In this document: one piece after another, positions 39,058 through 49,675 of the stretch
Layout of the letters: each line of letters starts with the position of its first letter
How positions within the stretch are numbered: position 1 is the stretch's first letter
DNA from: a bacterium
GTDB taxonomy: Bacteria; Fidelibacterota; Marinisomatia; Marinisomatales; UBA1611
Direction of reading: 5' to 3'
NCBI GenBank assembly: GCA_004321745.1
Contig: SGYO01000007.1
Coordinates: 1-64,000, forward strand
Length of the DNA stretch: 64,000 nt
Translations under genes and position numbers: made by a program
The notes under the pieces: model-generated
Seen by the model: only the letters and a program-made list of their open reading frames with translations
The model's database searches: none
What the model was told of the DNA's origin: nothing

Positions 39058-41763
39058 ATGAAACAAAAATTGAAAAAACTTTTTATCATCGACGGTTATG
39101 CAATATTGTATAGAGCCCATTATGCATTAATTCGTAATCCTCTTATTACTAGCTATGGTTTTCATACCAGCGCTTTATTTGGTTTTACAAATCAATTAAT
39201 TAAGATTATCAAAGATGAAAACCCTGACTACTTAGTTTGCGCTTTTGATTCGAAGGAAAAGACCTTCCGTCATAAAATCTATTCTGATTACAAAGCTAAT
39301 CGACCCAAGATGCCTGAGGAATTACAAAATCAAATTCCTCATTTGTGGGAATTACTAGATGGAATGAATATCCCAGTTCTAAGAAAGCCAGGTTATGAAG
39401 CGGATGATATTATTGGTACTGTAACTGAATCTGTTTTAGATAAAAAAATTGAATCATTCATAGTTAGTGGAGATAAAGATTTCATGCAGCTTATCAACGA
39501 TAAAGTTTTTCTTTACACCCCAGGTAAAAGAAATTCTGCTCCTGATATCTATGATAAGGATGGCGTTATTAAAAAATGGGGATTACCTCCGGAGAAAATT
39601 ATTGATTTATTAGCCCTAATGGGTGATTCTTCTGATAATGTTCCAGGTGTAGCAGGCGTTGGCGTTAAAACAGCTGTTAAATTGTTGAAAGAATATGATA
39701 ATATTGAATCTGTTTTAAATAACGCTTCAAAAATATCAAATAAGCGAGTGCATAACGGTTTAATTAATGGCAGAGATAAAGCTTTTTTAAGTAAAGAATT
39801 AGTCACAATTATCAAGGACGTTGATGTAGATACTAATGTTGAAAATTTTTTATTGAAATCTTTTGATCAAGAGGCATTAGGAAAAAAATTTGAAGAATTA
39901 GAATTTTATGCCTTATTAAAATATCTTGCTATTGATGCACCTGAGAAGATTACTAAAAGAGAAGAGAAAAATTACCAGACTATATTAGATCTTAAAGTCT
40001 TGAAAGAGATGGTTGATGAACTAAAGAATGCCAAATATGTGTCTATTGATCTAGAGACGACTTCTGTAAACCCAATGCTTGCAGAAATAGTTGGTATCAG
40101 TGTATCGTATAACAAAAACTGTGCTTTTTATATACCCATAATTTATCCTGAAAAAAAGAAAAATAATTTTGGCGATAATGACCTCGAAGTTGCTTTAAGT
40201 GTAATGAAAGAATTTCTTGAAAATAAAGATATCAGGAAGGTCGGACAAAATATAAAATATGATGCCTTGATTCTAAACAGGCATGGTGTAAAAGTATCTA
40301 ATATATTTTTAGACACCATGATAGCAGCACATATCTTAAATCCTGCTGCTAGATCCTATAAATTAGATGTTCTGAGCATTGAATTTTTAAATTACAATAT
40401 GGTTCCTATTGAAGAGCTCATTGGTAAAGGGAAAGATCAAATAACGATGGATCTTGTGCCGTTAGATAAAATATCATATTATGCAGCTGAAGATGCAGAT
40501 ATTGTCTTTCAACTAGTTGAAATTTTTGCACCCAAGCTTGAAGAAAATGGGCAATTAAATTTTTTCGCTGATATTGAAATGCCATTAATAGATGTTTTAA
40601 TGAAAATGGAAATCGAAGGTGTTTATGTAGATGAAGATTTACTAAATGAAATGTCTTTAAATGTTGGTGACAGATTAGATTTACTTGTAAAGGAAATTTA
40701 TAATATCGCTGAAGAAGAGTTTAATATTAATTCAACACAACAGCTTGCCAAAATATTATTTGACGATTTAAAACTTACTCAAATAAAGAAAAGGTCTACT
40801 GCTGAAAATGTGTTAAAAGAACTTGTGAATGAGCATGAGCTTCCTGAACTGATACTGTCTTATCGCAAGCTAAATAAATTAAAAAATACTTACATCGATG
40901 CTTTACCTGCATCGATAAATAAAAATACAAAAAGGATTCATTCCACATTTAATCAAACGATAGCAGCAACTGGCAGGTTATCAAGTACAGGGCCAAATTT
41001 TCAGAACATACCCATACGCACTGTCGATGGAAGAGAGATCAGAAAATCATTTATAGCTCAACAAAAAAATTGGGGAATTTTTTCTGCAGATTATTCACAA
41101 ATTGAATTAAGGATAATGGCCCATTTATCAAGAGATAAAGAATTATGTAAAGCTTTTAAAGATAATCTTGATATTCATGATCGCACTGCTAGTTTAATAT
41201 ATAATGTTCCACTAGATGATGTTCAGTCTGAGATGAGAAGAACAGCAAAAGTTATTAATTTTGGTATTATGTATGGAGCTGGGCCATTTAGAATAAGTCA
41301 AGAGCTTGGAATATCTAGAAGCGCGGCTCAAGAAATTATTAAGCAGTATTTCATTCAATATTCTGGTATACAAAATTACATTGATGATACACTTTCAAAG
41401 GCAAGGTCTGATAATTATGTTGAAACTATTTTAGGCAGAAGAAGATATGTATGGGATGTAAACAGTGAGAATGCACTCAAAAAACAAGCTGCAGAGAGAG
41501 TAGCGATTAATATGCCAATCCAAGGATCAGCAGCTGAATTGATTAAAATTGCAATGATTGACATTCAAAAAAATATAGAAAATGATAAATTAAACTCTAA
41601 AATGATATTACAGATTCATGATGAACTATTATTTGAATACCCTTTCGATGAGGAAGAACATCTAATATCAATGGTAAAAAAATCTATGGAGAATGCGATG
41701 AGTCTTAAAGTCCCAATAATTGTAGATTATGGTTTTGGAAAAGATTGGTTTGAAGCACATTAA
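39058..41763 (+). CDS. polA: DNA polymerase I
   Basis: 5' nuclease domain, 3'-5' exonuclease-like domain (SIDLETTSVNP), pol motif A SADYSQIELRIMAHLS, motif B RRTAKVINFGIMYG, motif C QIHDELLFE. Confidence 0.97.
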   Translation: MKQKLKKLFIIDGYAILYRAHYALIRNPLITSYGFHTSALFGFTNQLIKIIKDENPDYLVCAFDSKEKTFRHKIYSDYKANRPKMPEELQNQIPHLWELLDGMNIPVLRKPGYEADDIIGTVTESVLDKKIESFIVSGDKDFMQLINDKVFLYTPGKRNSAPDIYDKDGVIKKWGLPPEKIIDLLALMGDSSDNVPGVAGVGVKTAVKLLKEYDNIESVLNNASKISNKRVHNGLINGRDKAFLSKELVTIIKDVDVDTNVENFLLKSFDQEALGKKFEELEFYALLKYLAIDAPEKITKREEKNYQTILDLKVLKEMVDELKNAKYVSIDLETTSVNPMLAEIVGISVSYNKNCAFYIPIIYPEKKKNNFGDNDLEVALSVMKEFLENKDIRKVGQNIKYDALILNRHGVKVSNIFLDTMIAAHILNPAARSYKLDVLSIEFLNYNMVPIEELIGKGKDQITMDLVPLDKISYYAAEDADIVFQLVEIFAPKLEENGQLNFFADIEMPLIDVLMKMEIEGVYVDEDLLNEMSLNVGDRLDLLVKEIYNIAEEEFNINSTQQLAKILFDDLKLTQIKKRSTAENVLKELVNEHELPELILSYRKLNKLKNTYIDALPASINKNTKRIHSTFNQTIAATGRLSSTGPNFQNIPIRTVDGREIRKSFIAQQKNWGIFSADYSQIELRIMAHLSRDKELCKAFKDNLDIHDRTASLIYNVPLDDVQSEMRRTAKVINFGIMYGAGPFRISQELGISRSAAQEIIKQYFIQYSGIQNYIDDTLSKARSDNYVETILGRRRYVWDVNSENALKKQAAERVAINMPIQGSAAELIKIAMIDIQKNIENDKLNSKMILQIHDELLFEYPFDEEEHLISMVKKSMENAMSLKVPIIVDYGFGKDWFEAH

Positions 41764-41772
41764 GTATATGTA

Positions 41773-42699
41773 ATGGAAGCAAGTATTACTTTAAAAAAAG
41801 TCGGCAAAAAAATTGATGATAAAACAATTGTGGCTGGATTAACCTTTGGAATAGAGAGAGGTTCTTTAGTTGCAATTATAGGCGCTAATGACACTGGAAA
41901 ATCTACACTTTTGAGATTACTTTCCGGAACTGAAAAGCCAGATTATGGTAGTATATTCATTCATGGCCTGGATATGCAAAAGCGTAAAAGAAAAACCCGA
42001 CGCCTAGTTGGTTTTTTACCAAATGAGACTGACTTAGATCCTTGGCTAACTATAGAACAAAACATTAGATTTTCTGCACTATTATATAACGTGAGTGATC
42101 ATGATTATCGTTCACGATTACAATCTTTTTCTAAAATATTAGGAATTGAAGATTTCTTTCATGAAATATCCTCAAATGTCTCATATGGAATTCAGAAAAG
42201 AGCAATGCTTGTTAGAGCACTAATTCATGATCCAGAGATTTTAGTTTTAGATGAGCCTACTGGTTTTATGGATGCTCCATCATCTAGACTAACCTGGGAT
42301 TTATTAAAAAAAATTAAAGGTGAAAAATCGATTATTTATGTTAGTAATTCCTTAGCAGAAGTGGAACAAGCTCATGATAGAATACTTGTTTTTAAAGATG
42401 GTAGGATAATAATGGATGGTAATTTAGATAAATTACTGGAGAGTACTCTAGATTATCATCAATTTCAGATAGAATTTGAAAATTTGAGTGATGAACTGTA
42501 CAAATCATTAAGTAACATAGCGACTGTAGTATCTCCAAGTAGAATTAATAATATTTTTCATTTTTATGGTCGTGAAAGGAATGTGTTTTTTGACATAGTC
42601 AGGGCAGCATCAGAAAATTATATGATTGATCTAAATGTAAAAAAACTTGGTCTTGGTGATTTAATGGATTCTGAATTTGCAGGTGGAGGTTTAGATTGA
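41773..42699 (+). CDS. ABC transporter ATP-binding protein
   Basis: IIGANDTGKSTLLRLLSG, VSYGIQKRAMLVRALIHDPEILVLDEPTGFMD. Confidence 0.88.
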   Translation: MEASITLKKVGKKIDDKTIVAGLTFGIERGSLVAIIGANDTGKSTLLRLLSGTEKPDYGSIFIHGLDMQKRKRKTRRLVGFLPNETDLDPWLTIEQNIRFSALLYNVSDHDYRSRLQSFSKILGIEDFFHEISSNVSYGIQKRAMLVRALIHDPEILVLDEPTGFMDAPSSRLTWDLLKKIKGEKSIIYVSNSLAEVEQAHDRILVFKDGRIIMDGNLDKLLESTLDYHQFQIEFENLSDELYKSLSNIATVVSPSRINNIFHFYGRERNVFFDIVRAASENYMIDLNVKKLGLGDLMDSEFAGGGLD

Positions 42700-43445
42700 T
42701 CAGAGCATTGTTACTAAGAAGAGTTTGGCTGTTAGGAAATAATTTAACAACTAGTATTGTTATTCTATTCTTGTTTCCATTAAGTATTTTTATTTTTACA
42801 AATTTAGCGCTTAGGAAAGTACCTTCAATTGGATTATATGATATTGAGTTTGATGTATGGATCTATCCGAGTATGATATTTTTGGTAACTGGATTATGCA
42901 TATTACCATCAATTTTTCGAGATGTATTCGATTTAAGAGTTCATAAGAAAGTATTATCCTATTTATCCTTATCTCCATATTCGAAACGTTACATGATATT
43001 GAGTTTCTCTATCGTCTCAGTTGTTGAAAGTTTAATTTTTGGTTTAGTGTCAATTATTTTATTTTCTACATTAATTCCTTATCCTTTTGGATTTATCAAA
43101 ACTATTGGGTTTATATTTTATTTTAGTATTTATATATTTCTTTTATCCAATGTATTCATAACAATTGCAATTTTATCAGATAAATTATCTACAATACTTA
43201 TTTCAGTGTTTGCATTCATATTCTTTTTACTTTTTGGGAGTGGTTTAATTATCAGCCCTAGTTTTTATCCATCTTCGTTGGAAAGCTTACTATCTGTACT
43301 CCCTTTAGCTATGGTAATTAAATCAATGCAGTCTTATTTGTTTAGCGGGTTTATTGATTGGGTTTTTACGGTCATTCCTCTTCTAACGGGTTTATTATTA
43401 TTAAGCCTAAATTCAATTTTAATTAGAAATAAACTAAGACAATAA
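42696..43445 (+). CDS. ABC-2-type / CcmB-like permease
   Basis: TTG start overlapping the ATPase gene stop; six predicted TM segments. Confidence 0.7.
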   Translation: MIRALLLRRVWLLGNNLTTSIVILFLFPLSIFIFTNLALRKVPSIGLYDIEFDVWIYPSMIFLVTGLCILPSIFRDVFDLRVHKKVLSYLSLSPYSKRYMILSFSIVSVVESLIFGLVSIILFSTLIPYPFGFIKTIGFIFYFSIYIFLLSNVFITIAILSDKLSTILISVFAFIFFLLFGSGLIISPSFYPSSLESLLSVLPLAMVIKSMQSYLFSGFIDWVFTVIPLLTGLLLLSLNSILIRNKLRQ

Positions 43446-43490
43446 GTCTGTTGTAATTTAAAAATCATTTAATATAGATTATTTCTCTCC

Positions 43491-44612
43491 ATGAAGAATG
43501 ACAAGATCATAGGGCCTAGAGCATATATTAATCTTGATAGGTGTAGGTCGAATCTCATAGCTATAAAAAAAACGGTTGGAGATAAAAAACTTCTATGCGT
43601 AGTTAAAGCAAATGGTTATGGGCATGGCTCAGTCAAAATAGCAAAATCCATCGCAAATATAAAAAATGTACAATTTGCTGTTTTTTCATTCGATGAAGCA
43701 CTAGAACTACGTAAAGCAAAAATAAAAAATGAAATATTAGTATTTTCTAAATTGCAGAAAAATAACATTGAGTTAGCCTATAAAGAAAATATCATTCTTA
43801 ACCTTTCTTCTTTTGATGATATAGAGCACATTGAATCATTTTACTTAAAGAATAAAGTATCACCAAAATATCATCTAAAATTTGACACAGGAATGACGCG
43901 TCTTGGATTTGACCTTAATGATGCAGAAGCCATTTATGAGAGTTTAAGTAAACCTTTACATCCTTATGTTGAGGGTGTATACACACATTTTGCTACAGCA
44001 GATGAAGGTGATTTATCTTATGCAAAAAAACAGTTAAGTGATTTTAAAATGGTGGTTAGAAAAGTTGAAAGGTTTGGTTTAAAATTTAAATTTATTCATT
44101 GTTCCAATAGTGGTGCTGTATTGAACTTAGAGAAATCGTATTTTAACATGGTAAGAGTTGGAATGCTTTTATATGGTGCATTGCCCTCCAATGAAGTAAT
44201 TGATAATATTGGCATTAAGCCAGTTATGAGCTTTTGTGGTAGTATTGTAAATGTTAGAAAAGTCAAAAAAAATACGCCAGTCAGTTATGGAGGTGTCTAT
44301 AAGACAGCGTCAGATACAAATATTGCAGTAATACAGACAGGTTTCGCTGACGGGTTTCCTAGGCCATGGTTTGAGCAGGGTTATGTGATTTATAATGGGC
44401 AAAAATTTAAGATCGCTGGACGAGTTTGCATGGATCAGTTGATGGTTGACTTTGGTAATGTAGTTCCAGGGCTAGGCGATGATGTTTTGTTTTTTGGCGA
44501 AAATCAGATTGGAAAATTACCTGTTGAGAACATTGCTGATCAGATAAATAGTACACCTTATGTTTTGTTCACAGCTGTAGGCGGCAGAACAAAATTAATT
44601 TATATAAATTAA
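43491..44612 (+). CDS. alr: Alanine racemase
   Basis: LLCVVKANGYGHGSVKIAKS PLP lysine motif; FDTGMTRLGF; AGRVCMDQLMVDFG. Confidence 0.96.
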   Translation: MKNDKIIGPRAYINLDRCRSNLIAIKKTVGDKKLLCVVKANGYGHGSVKIAKSIANIKNVQFAVFSFDEALELRKAKIKNEILVFSKLQKNNIELAYKENIILNLSSFDDIEHIESFYLKNKVSPKYHLKFDTGMTRLGFDLNDAEAIYESLSKPLHPYVEGVYTHFATADEGDLSYAKKQLSDFKMVVRKVERFGLKFKFIHCSNSGAVLNLEKSYFNMVRVGMLLYGALPSNEVIDNIGIKPVMSFCGSIVNVRKVKKNTPVSYGGVYKTASDTNIAVIQTGFADGFPRPWFEQGYVIYNGQKFKIAGRVCMDQLMVDFGNVVPGLGDDVLFFGENQIGKLPVENIADQINSTPYVLFTAVGGRTKLIYIN

Positions 44613-44621
44613 TAATTTATT

Positions 44622-45635
44622 TTGAAGAAATTGTACAATCAAAAAAGCAAAGATTTATTAGTAAAAAAACTTGAATCTGAAGACTTCAATCGAACAACCT
44701 GTTCATTTTATAAATACGTAAACATTGTTGATCCCTTAACATTTAGAGATAAAGTTTATGAAGAATTTGATAGTCTTGAAATTTTAGGGAGGATATATAT
44801 TGCCAAAGAGGGGGTAAATGCTCAAATTAGTGTGCCAGAAAAAAATTGGGGTATATTTTTGAAATTGATAAGCAATATAAAATTGTTTAATGATGTCGAT
44901 ATAAAAACTGCCATTAATGATGGAATTTCTTTTTATAAGCTAGTTGTGAAAGTAAAAAAAGAAATAGTTGCTTACAACATTCCAAAAAGTAAGTTTAATA
45001 TGGATATTGTTGGTGAACATTTAAATACAAAGCAATTTAATGAAGCTATTGAGAATTCGAATACTACAGTTATAGATATGCGTAATATTTATGAGAGCGA
45101 AGTTGGGCAGTTTATTTCAGCAGAAATACCACTAGTTGAAAAATCTAAAGATTTACTTCCTGAAGTAAGGAGAATGTTGAAAGGTAGAGAGCATCATCAA
45201 GTATTACTCTATTGTACTGGGGGCATTCGCTGTGAGAAGGCTAGTTCATTTTTAATTAATGAAGGTATAAAAAATGTCAAGCAGTTACAAGGCGGTATAA
45301 TTCAATATGCTCATGATGTTAAGAAAGAGGGCTTAGAATCTAAATTTATAGGTAAAAATTTTGTATTTGATGCTAGGCTTGGTGAAAGGGTGACGGAAGA
45401 TATTATTTCAACATGTCATTTGTGTGGAGAGACATCTGATTGTCATAAAGATTGTAAAAATGATGCTTGTCATATTCTTTTTATACAGTGTTCAATATGC
45501 GATGAGAAGTTAAATGGATGTTGCTCTATTGAATGTAAAAAAATAGCTTCTTTACCAATTGCTGAGCAGATAAAATATAGAAAGAATCAGAAATTTGTTG
45601 ATAAAAGACGCTATTTTAAAAGTACTAAACTTTAA
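44622..45635 (+). CDS. trhO: tRNA uridine hydroxylase / rhodanese-like UPF0176 protein
   Basis: AKEGVNAQISVPEKN; VIDMRNIYESEVGQF; LLYCTGGIRCEKASSFL. Confidence 0.92.
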   Translation: MKKLYNQKSKDLLVKKLESEDFNRTTCSFYKYVNIVDPLTFRDKVYEEFDSLEILGRIYIAKEGVNAQISVPEKNWGIFLKLISNIKLFNDVDIKTAINDGISFYKLVVKVKKEIVAYNIPKSKFNMDIVGEHLNTKQFNEAIENSNTTVIDMRNIYESEVGQFISAEIPLVEKSKDLLPEVRRMLKGREHHQVLLYCTGGIRCEKASSFLINEGIKNVKQLQGGIIQYAHDVKKEGLESKFIGKNFVFDARLGERVTEDIISTCHLCGETSDCHKDCKNDACHILFIQCSICDEKLNGCCSIECKKIASLPIAEQIKYRKNQKFVDKRRYFKSTKL

Positions 45636-45646
45636 ATCATAAAAAA

Positions 45647-46285
45647 TTGAAATTGCCAATTCTATACTCATTTCGTCGCTGCCCATATGCTATGCGAGCT
45701 AGAATGGCCTTATATTATTCTAAAATAGATTATGAACATCGTGAAATTTTACTTAGAAATAGGCCCGAAAAATTATATCAACTGTCACAAAAAGGAACTG
45801 TTCCAGTATTAGAGCTGCCAAATGGTGATGTAATTGATGAAAGTTTTAATATTATGAAATGGGCATTATCTATAAATGATCCAGAAATGTGGTTTGATAA
45901 ACATAAGGAAGAGCAAGTTGATTTGATAAAGCTAAATGATGATAAATTTAAAAAATGGTTAGACAAGTATAAATACCATGTTCGTTTTCCAGAGTATCCA
46001 TTAGAGTATTATAGAAGAGAGTGTGAGAAAATATTAGACATTTATGAAGTTAGACTCAAAGATAAATCCTTTCTTTTTGGCGCTACAATATCTCTAGCAG
46101 ATGTTGCTATCATGCCTTTTGTTCGTCAATTTTCTAATGTGGACATTGGTTATTTTAATAACGGGTTCACTTTTCTTTCAAAATGGAAACAAAGCTTAAT
46201 ATCATTAGAAATTTTTTCTAAGATGATGAATAAGTTTGAAGTTTGGGAGGAAAATAAGGATGGGGAGAGTATCTTATTTACTTAA
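45647..46285 (+). CDS. Glutathione S-transferase-family protein
   Basis: LPILYSFRRCPYAMRARMALYYSKIDYEHREILLRNRPE, GTVPVLELPNGDVIDES. Confidence 0.9.
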   Translation: MKLPILYSFRRCPYAMRARMALYYSKIDYEHREILLRNRPEKLYQLSQKGTVPVLELPNGDVIDESFNIMKWALSINDPEMWFDKHKEEQVDLIKLNDDKFKKWLDKYKYHVRFPEYPLEYYRRECEKILDIYEVRLKDKSFLFGATISLADVAIMPFVRQFSNVDIGYFNNGFTFLSKWKQSLISLEIFSKMMNKFEVWEENKDGESILFT

Positions 46286-46289
46286 CTTT

Positions 46290-46613
46290 CTAGTCATCAT
46301 CTGGGTTTCTTACCCATGAGCGCCTGTCTCTAAACGATTTAATTTTCATATCTGCCCAATCGTTTACAATATGTTTGATTCGTTCTAATTGTTCTGGATT
46401 ATCCTTAATTGAATCATCAAGTGTTTTTAACATTTCATTTCTTTGTGTATCAACATCATTTGAACTTCTATTATCATGTTCAGCTAGTTCGTTTTGTTCT
46501 TTTTCAAATTGAGACTGACGACGTTCGACTTCTCTGACTTGGCCTTGATTACTCCACGTAATAGCAAATCCAATTATTATAAGTGCAATGATAAGTATTA
46601 TGCCACTATCCAT
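46290..46613 (-). CDS. Small membrane-anchored hypothetical protein
   Basis: N-terminal TM (GIILIIALIIIGFAITW) followed by charged coiled region. Confidence 0.65.
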   Translation of the reverse strand: MDSGIILIIALIIIGFAITWSNQGQVREVERRQSQFEKEQNELAEHDNRSSNDVDTQRNEMLKTLDDSIKDNPEQLERIKHIVNDWADMKIKSFRDRRSWVRNPDDD

Positions 46614-46615
46614 AT

Positions 46616-48145
46616 TTAACCTCCAATCATAATCGGTTGTATACCTAGTCCTACCCAGTAAAATATTATCATAACAATGATAATTACTAATGCAGCTGGC
46701 CAGGCAAAAGTTGCCATTCTGATAAAATCTTTAGCATCTAAAAGTCCAGCAGAATACACTACTGAGCTTGCGGGTGTTCCAATAACTAGCCAAAATGCCA
46801 TAGATGTAGAAATGGCAAGCGCAACACCAACAATTATTGGGTTAGTCCCAGAGCTTACAGCCATTTCAAGCACAACAGGTCCAATAACAGCAACAGTAGC
46901 TCCTGCACTCATTAGATTTGTCATTAGAGCTCCAATTAATGCTACCAGGATTGCCAAAGGAAGACCTTCTTGAATATTAAATGTTGTTAAAATATTAATC
47001 AAACTATCTGCTAACCATTTAGCGGCACCGCTTGATTTAAATACAGCACCAAGGCTTATCGCTCCTGCATAAAGTACAATAACTCCCCAGCTTACATTTT
47101 TTTCATAATCAGACCATGAGGTTAGGCCTAACAACATAAATAACACTGTTCCTGTCATTGCTACACCTCCTAAACCTAAAGGGAATCCAAGCACCGGAGC
47201 GATTAAATCTTTATCTGTTATCCAGGCAATGATCATTAATAGTGCTATGCCAGCAACCATCCATTGTTCACGGGTCATTTTACCATGTTTTTTTAAATCC
47301 TCTCTCAATGTATTAACTGCATCTGAAAGATCATCTACTTCTGGTTTATATAAGAAAGGTAATAGAAATGCAAAAAATAAACCAAGGAATAGCGTATAGA
47401 AAGAACCTAGTATCATCCATTGCATAAAACTTATTTCATATTCTGGACCTAGATTACCAAGAAAACCAATCATTATGGCATTTCTAGCACCTCCGGTAGG
47501 ACTCATCGGCGCTCCAACCATACAGCCTATAGCAATCGACATCATTAGTAATTTACCAAGTTGGGTTGCGTCTCCAATTTTTTTACTAGTTAACGTGTAA
47601 AGTGCCATTGCAATTGGTAAAAACATAGGAGCGATGGAGGCTTCGCTTATAAATGCAGATGGTATAGCTGTGCCAACCAAAATTCCCAGAACGATATTCC
47701 GAACTTTAGTTCCTGCTAAATTCATAACTAGCATACCAATGCGCTTATCAAGCCCATATTTGACCATTGTTGCCCCCATAGCTAGAGATCCAGCTATGAA
47801 CCAGACAGCATCGTGAGCATATGTTGCTACAACATTTTTAGGTTCAGTAATTCCAAAAAATAATTGAACCAATCCAATGAAAAGTGCAACAGCAGGCATA
47901 GGTAACGCCTCTGTTGCGAAAAACACTGTACAGCATCCAAGCAAAGCAATTATTATTTTCATATTAAATGCTTTATTTGAAATTTCTTCTGCACTTAATT
48001 CACTAAATAAATCCTGCGCTTTTGCGGTCATGGATTCAGGTGTTGGCATTGCCCAAATCAATACAAAAACAAGTAAACCGATTCCAAACCATTTGAAATC
48101 AGTTGTTTTATCGAAACCGCCTCCAGATTCTTTTTTATTTGACAT
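46616..48145 (-). CDS. SLC13/DASS-family anion (dicarboxylate) transporter
   Basis: Multi-TM; MVGAPMSPTGGARNAIMIGFLG, NLMSAGATVAVIGPVVLEMA, TSMAFWLVIGTPASSVVYSAG. Confidence 0.87.
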   Translation of the reverse strand: MSNKKESGGGFDKTTDFKWFGIGLLVFVLIWAMPTPESMTAKAQDLFSELSAEEISNKAFNMKIIIALLGCCTVFFATEALPMPAVALFIGLVQLFFGITEPKNVVATYAHDAVWFIAGSLAMGATMVKYGLDKRIGMLVMNLAGTKVRNIVLGILVGTAIPSAFISEASIAPMFLPIAMALYTLTSKKIGDATQLGKLLMMSIAIGCMVGAPMSPTGGARNAIMIGFLGNLGPEYEISFMQWMILGSFYTLFLGLFFAFLLPFLYKPEVDDLSDAVNTLREDLKKHGKMTREQWMVAGIALLMIIAWITDKDLIAPVLGFPLGLGGVAMTGTVLFMLLGLTSWSDYEKNVSWGVIVLYAGAISLGAVFKSSGAAKWLADSLINILTTFNIQEGLPLAILVALIGALMTNLMSAGATVAVIGPVVLEMAVSSGTNPIIVGVALAISTSMAFWLVIGTPASSVVYSAGLLDAKDFIRMATFAWPAALVIIIVMIIFYWVGLGIQPIMIGG

Positions 48146-48250
48146 GTTCTAAAAATGGTTAATTATTTTCATTGATGCAAGAAAAAATTTATTTCATAAA
48201 ATGAAACATATTATATTGAATTACTTCAATAATTAATTTTACTATCGTCT

Positions 48251-49675
48251 ATGAATTCCATTTACATAATACTATGTATTATAATATACTTTTTATTTCT
48301 TTCAGTAATCTCCCTTTTGACAGGAAAAAATGATGGAAATGAATCGTTCTTTTTAGGTAATAAGAAATCTCCTTGGTACATAGTTGCTTTTGGAATGATC
48401 GGCACCTCGCTCTCAGGTGTTACGTTCATATCTGTTCCTGGATGGGTTGCATCAAGTCAATTTAGTTACATGCAGATGGTATTTGGGTACCTATTAGGTT
48501 ATGCCTTTATAGGACTTGTCTTAATGCCTTTGTATTACAAATTGAATCTTACATCTATCTATACGTATTTATACGATAGGTTCGGATTCTTTTCATACAA
48601 AACAGGTTCATTATTTTTTATCCTTTCAAGAACAATTGGTGCTTCATTTCGATTATACATCGTGGCTAGGGTTTTACATCTAAGCATATTTGAAAACCTG
48701 GGAACTCCTTTTTTTCTAACAGTATTAGTCACAATAGTCTTAATATGGTTTTATACCTTTCGCGGTGGAATTAAAACAATAATATGGACAGATACATTAC
48801 AAACATTTTTTATGCTTTTAGCTTTACTTATTTCTGTGTATTTAATATCTAAAGATCTTGGTCTAAGTTTTACAAATATCATTCCATTTATCGCTGAGAG
48901 TGAATATTCAAAAATATTCTTTTGGGAAGGAGACCAACATTTCATAAAACGGTTTTTTACTGGAGCATTTATCGCTATTGTCATGACTGGCCTTGATCAA
49001 GATATGATGCAAAAAAATCTTAGCTGCAAAAACATTGGTGAAGCTCAAAAAAATATGCTTTATTTCAGCATAAGTTTGATTTTTGTAAATCTGATGTTTT
49101 TATCTCTGGGAGCGTTACTGTACACTGTTGCAGGTAAGCACGGGATTATTTTCTCTAAGCCAGATGATCTCTTTCCAGCTGTTGTGTTAAGTGAAACTCT
49201 GGGTTTCCCCTTAATTATAATTTTTATTTTAGGTTTAATAGCAGCTGCATATTCTAGTGCAGATTCTGCTTTAACATCGTTAACTACGTCTTTTTGTGTA
49301 GACATATTAAATATTAATGTTCAAGATAAATTGAGCATTATTAAGAGGAAATATGTTCATTTATCATTTTCAATTTTAATTTTTTCCGTTATAGTATTAT
49401 TAGACTTCATAAATGACCAAAGTATTATAAGTGCTATTTTTAGTGTGGCTGGATTTACATATGGGCCTCTCTTAGGCTTGTATTTTTTTGGATTATTTAC
49501 CTCATATAAAGTTCATGATAAATTTGTACCATACGTTGCAATTATCGCTCCAATTTTAAGCTATTTTATTCAAAAGAATTTCTCTATAGGATTTGAAATT
49601 TTATTAATAAATGGTCTAATTGTTTGTCTTGGATTGCTACTTATAAAGAAGGATAATGTATCATTAACAAAATAG
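48251..49675 (+). CDS. Sodium:solute symporter family protein
   Basis: GMIGTSLSGVTFISVPGWVASSQFSYMQ, GLIAAAYSSADSALTSLTTSFCVDIL. Confidence 0.88.
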   Translation: MNSIYIILCIIIYFLFLSVISLLTGKNDGNESFFLGNKKSPWYIVAFGMIGTSLSGVTFISVPGWVASSQFSYMQMVFGYLLGYAFIGLVLMPLYYKLNLTSIYTYLYDRFGFFSYKTGSLFFILSRTIGASFRLYIVARVLHLSIFENLGTPFFLTVLVTIVLIWFYTFRGGIKTIIWTDTLQTFFMLLALLISVYLISKDLGLSFTNIIPFIAESEYSKIFFWEGDQHFIKRFFTGAFIAIVMTGLDQDMMQKNLSCKNIGEAQKNMLYFSISLIFVNLMFLSLGALLYTVAGKHGIIFSKPDDLFPAVVLSETLGFPLIIIFILGLIAAAYSSADSALTSLTTSFCVDILNINVQDKLSIIKRKYVHLSFSILIFSVIVLLDFINDQSIISAIFSVAGFTYGPLLGLYFFGLFTSYKVHDKFVPYVAIIAPILSYFIQKNFSIGFEILLINGLIVCLGLLLIKKDNVSLTK

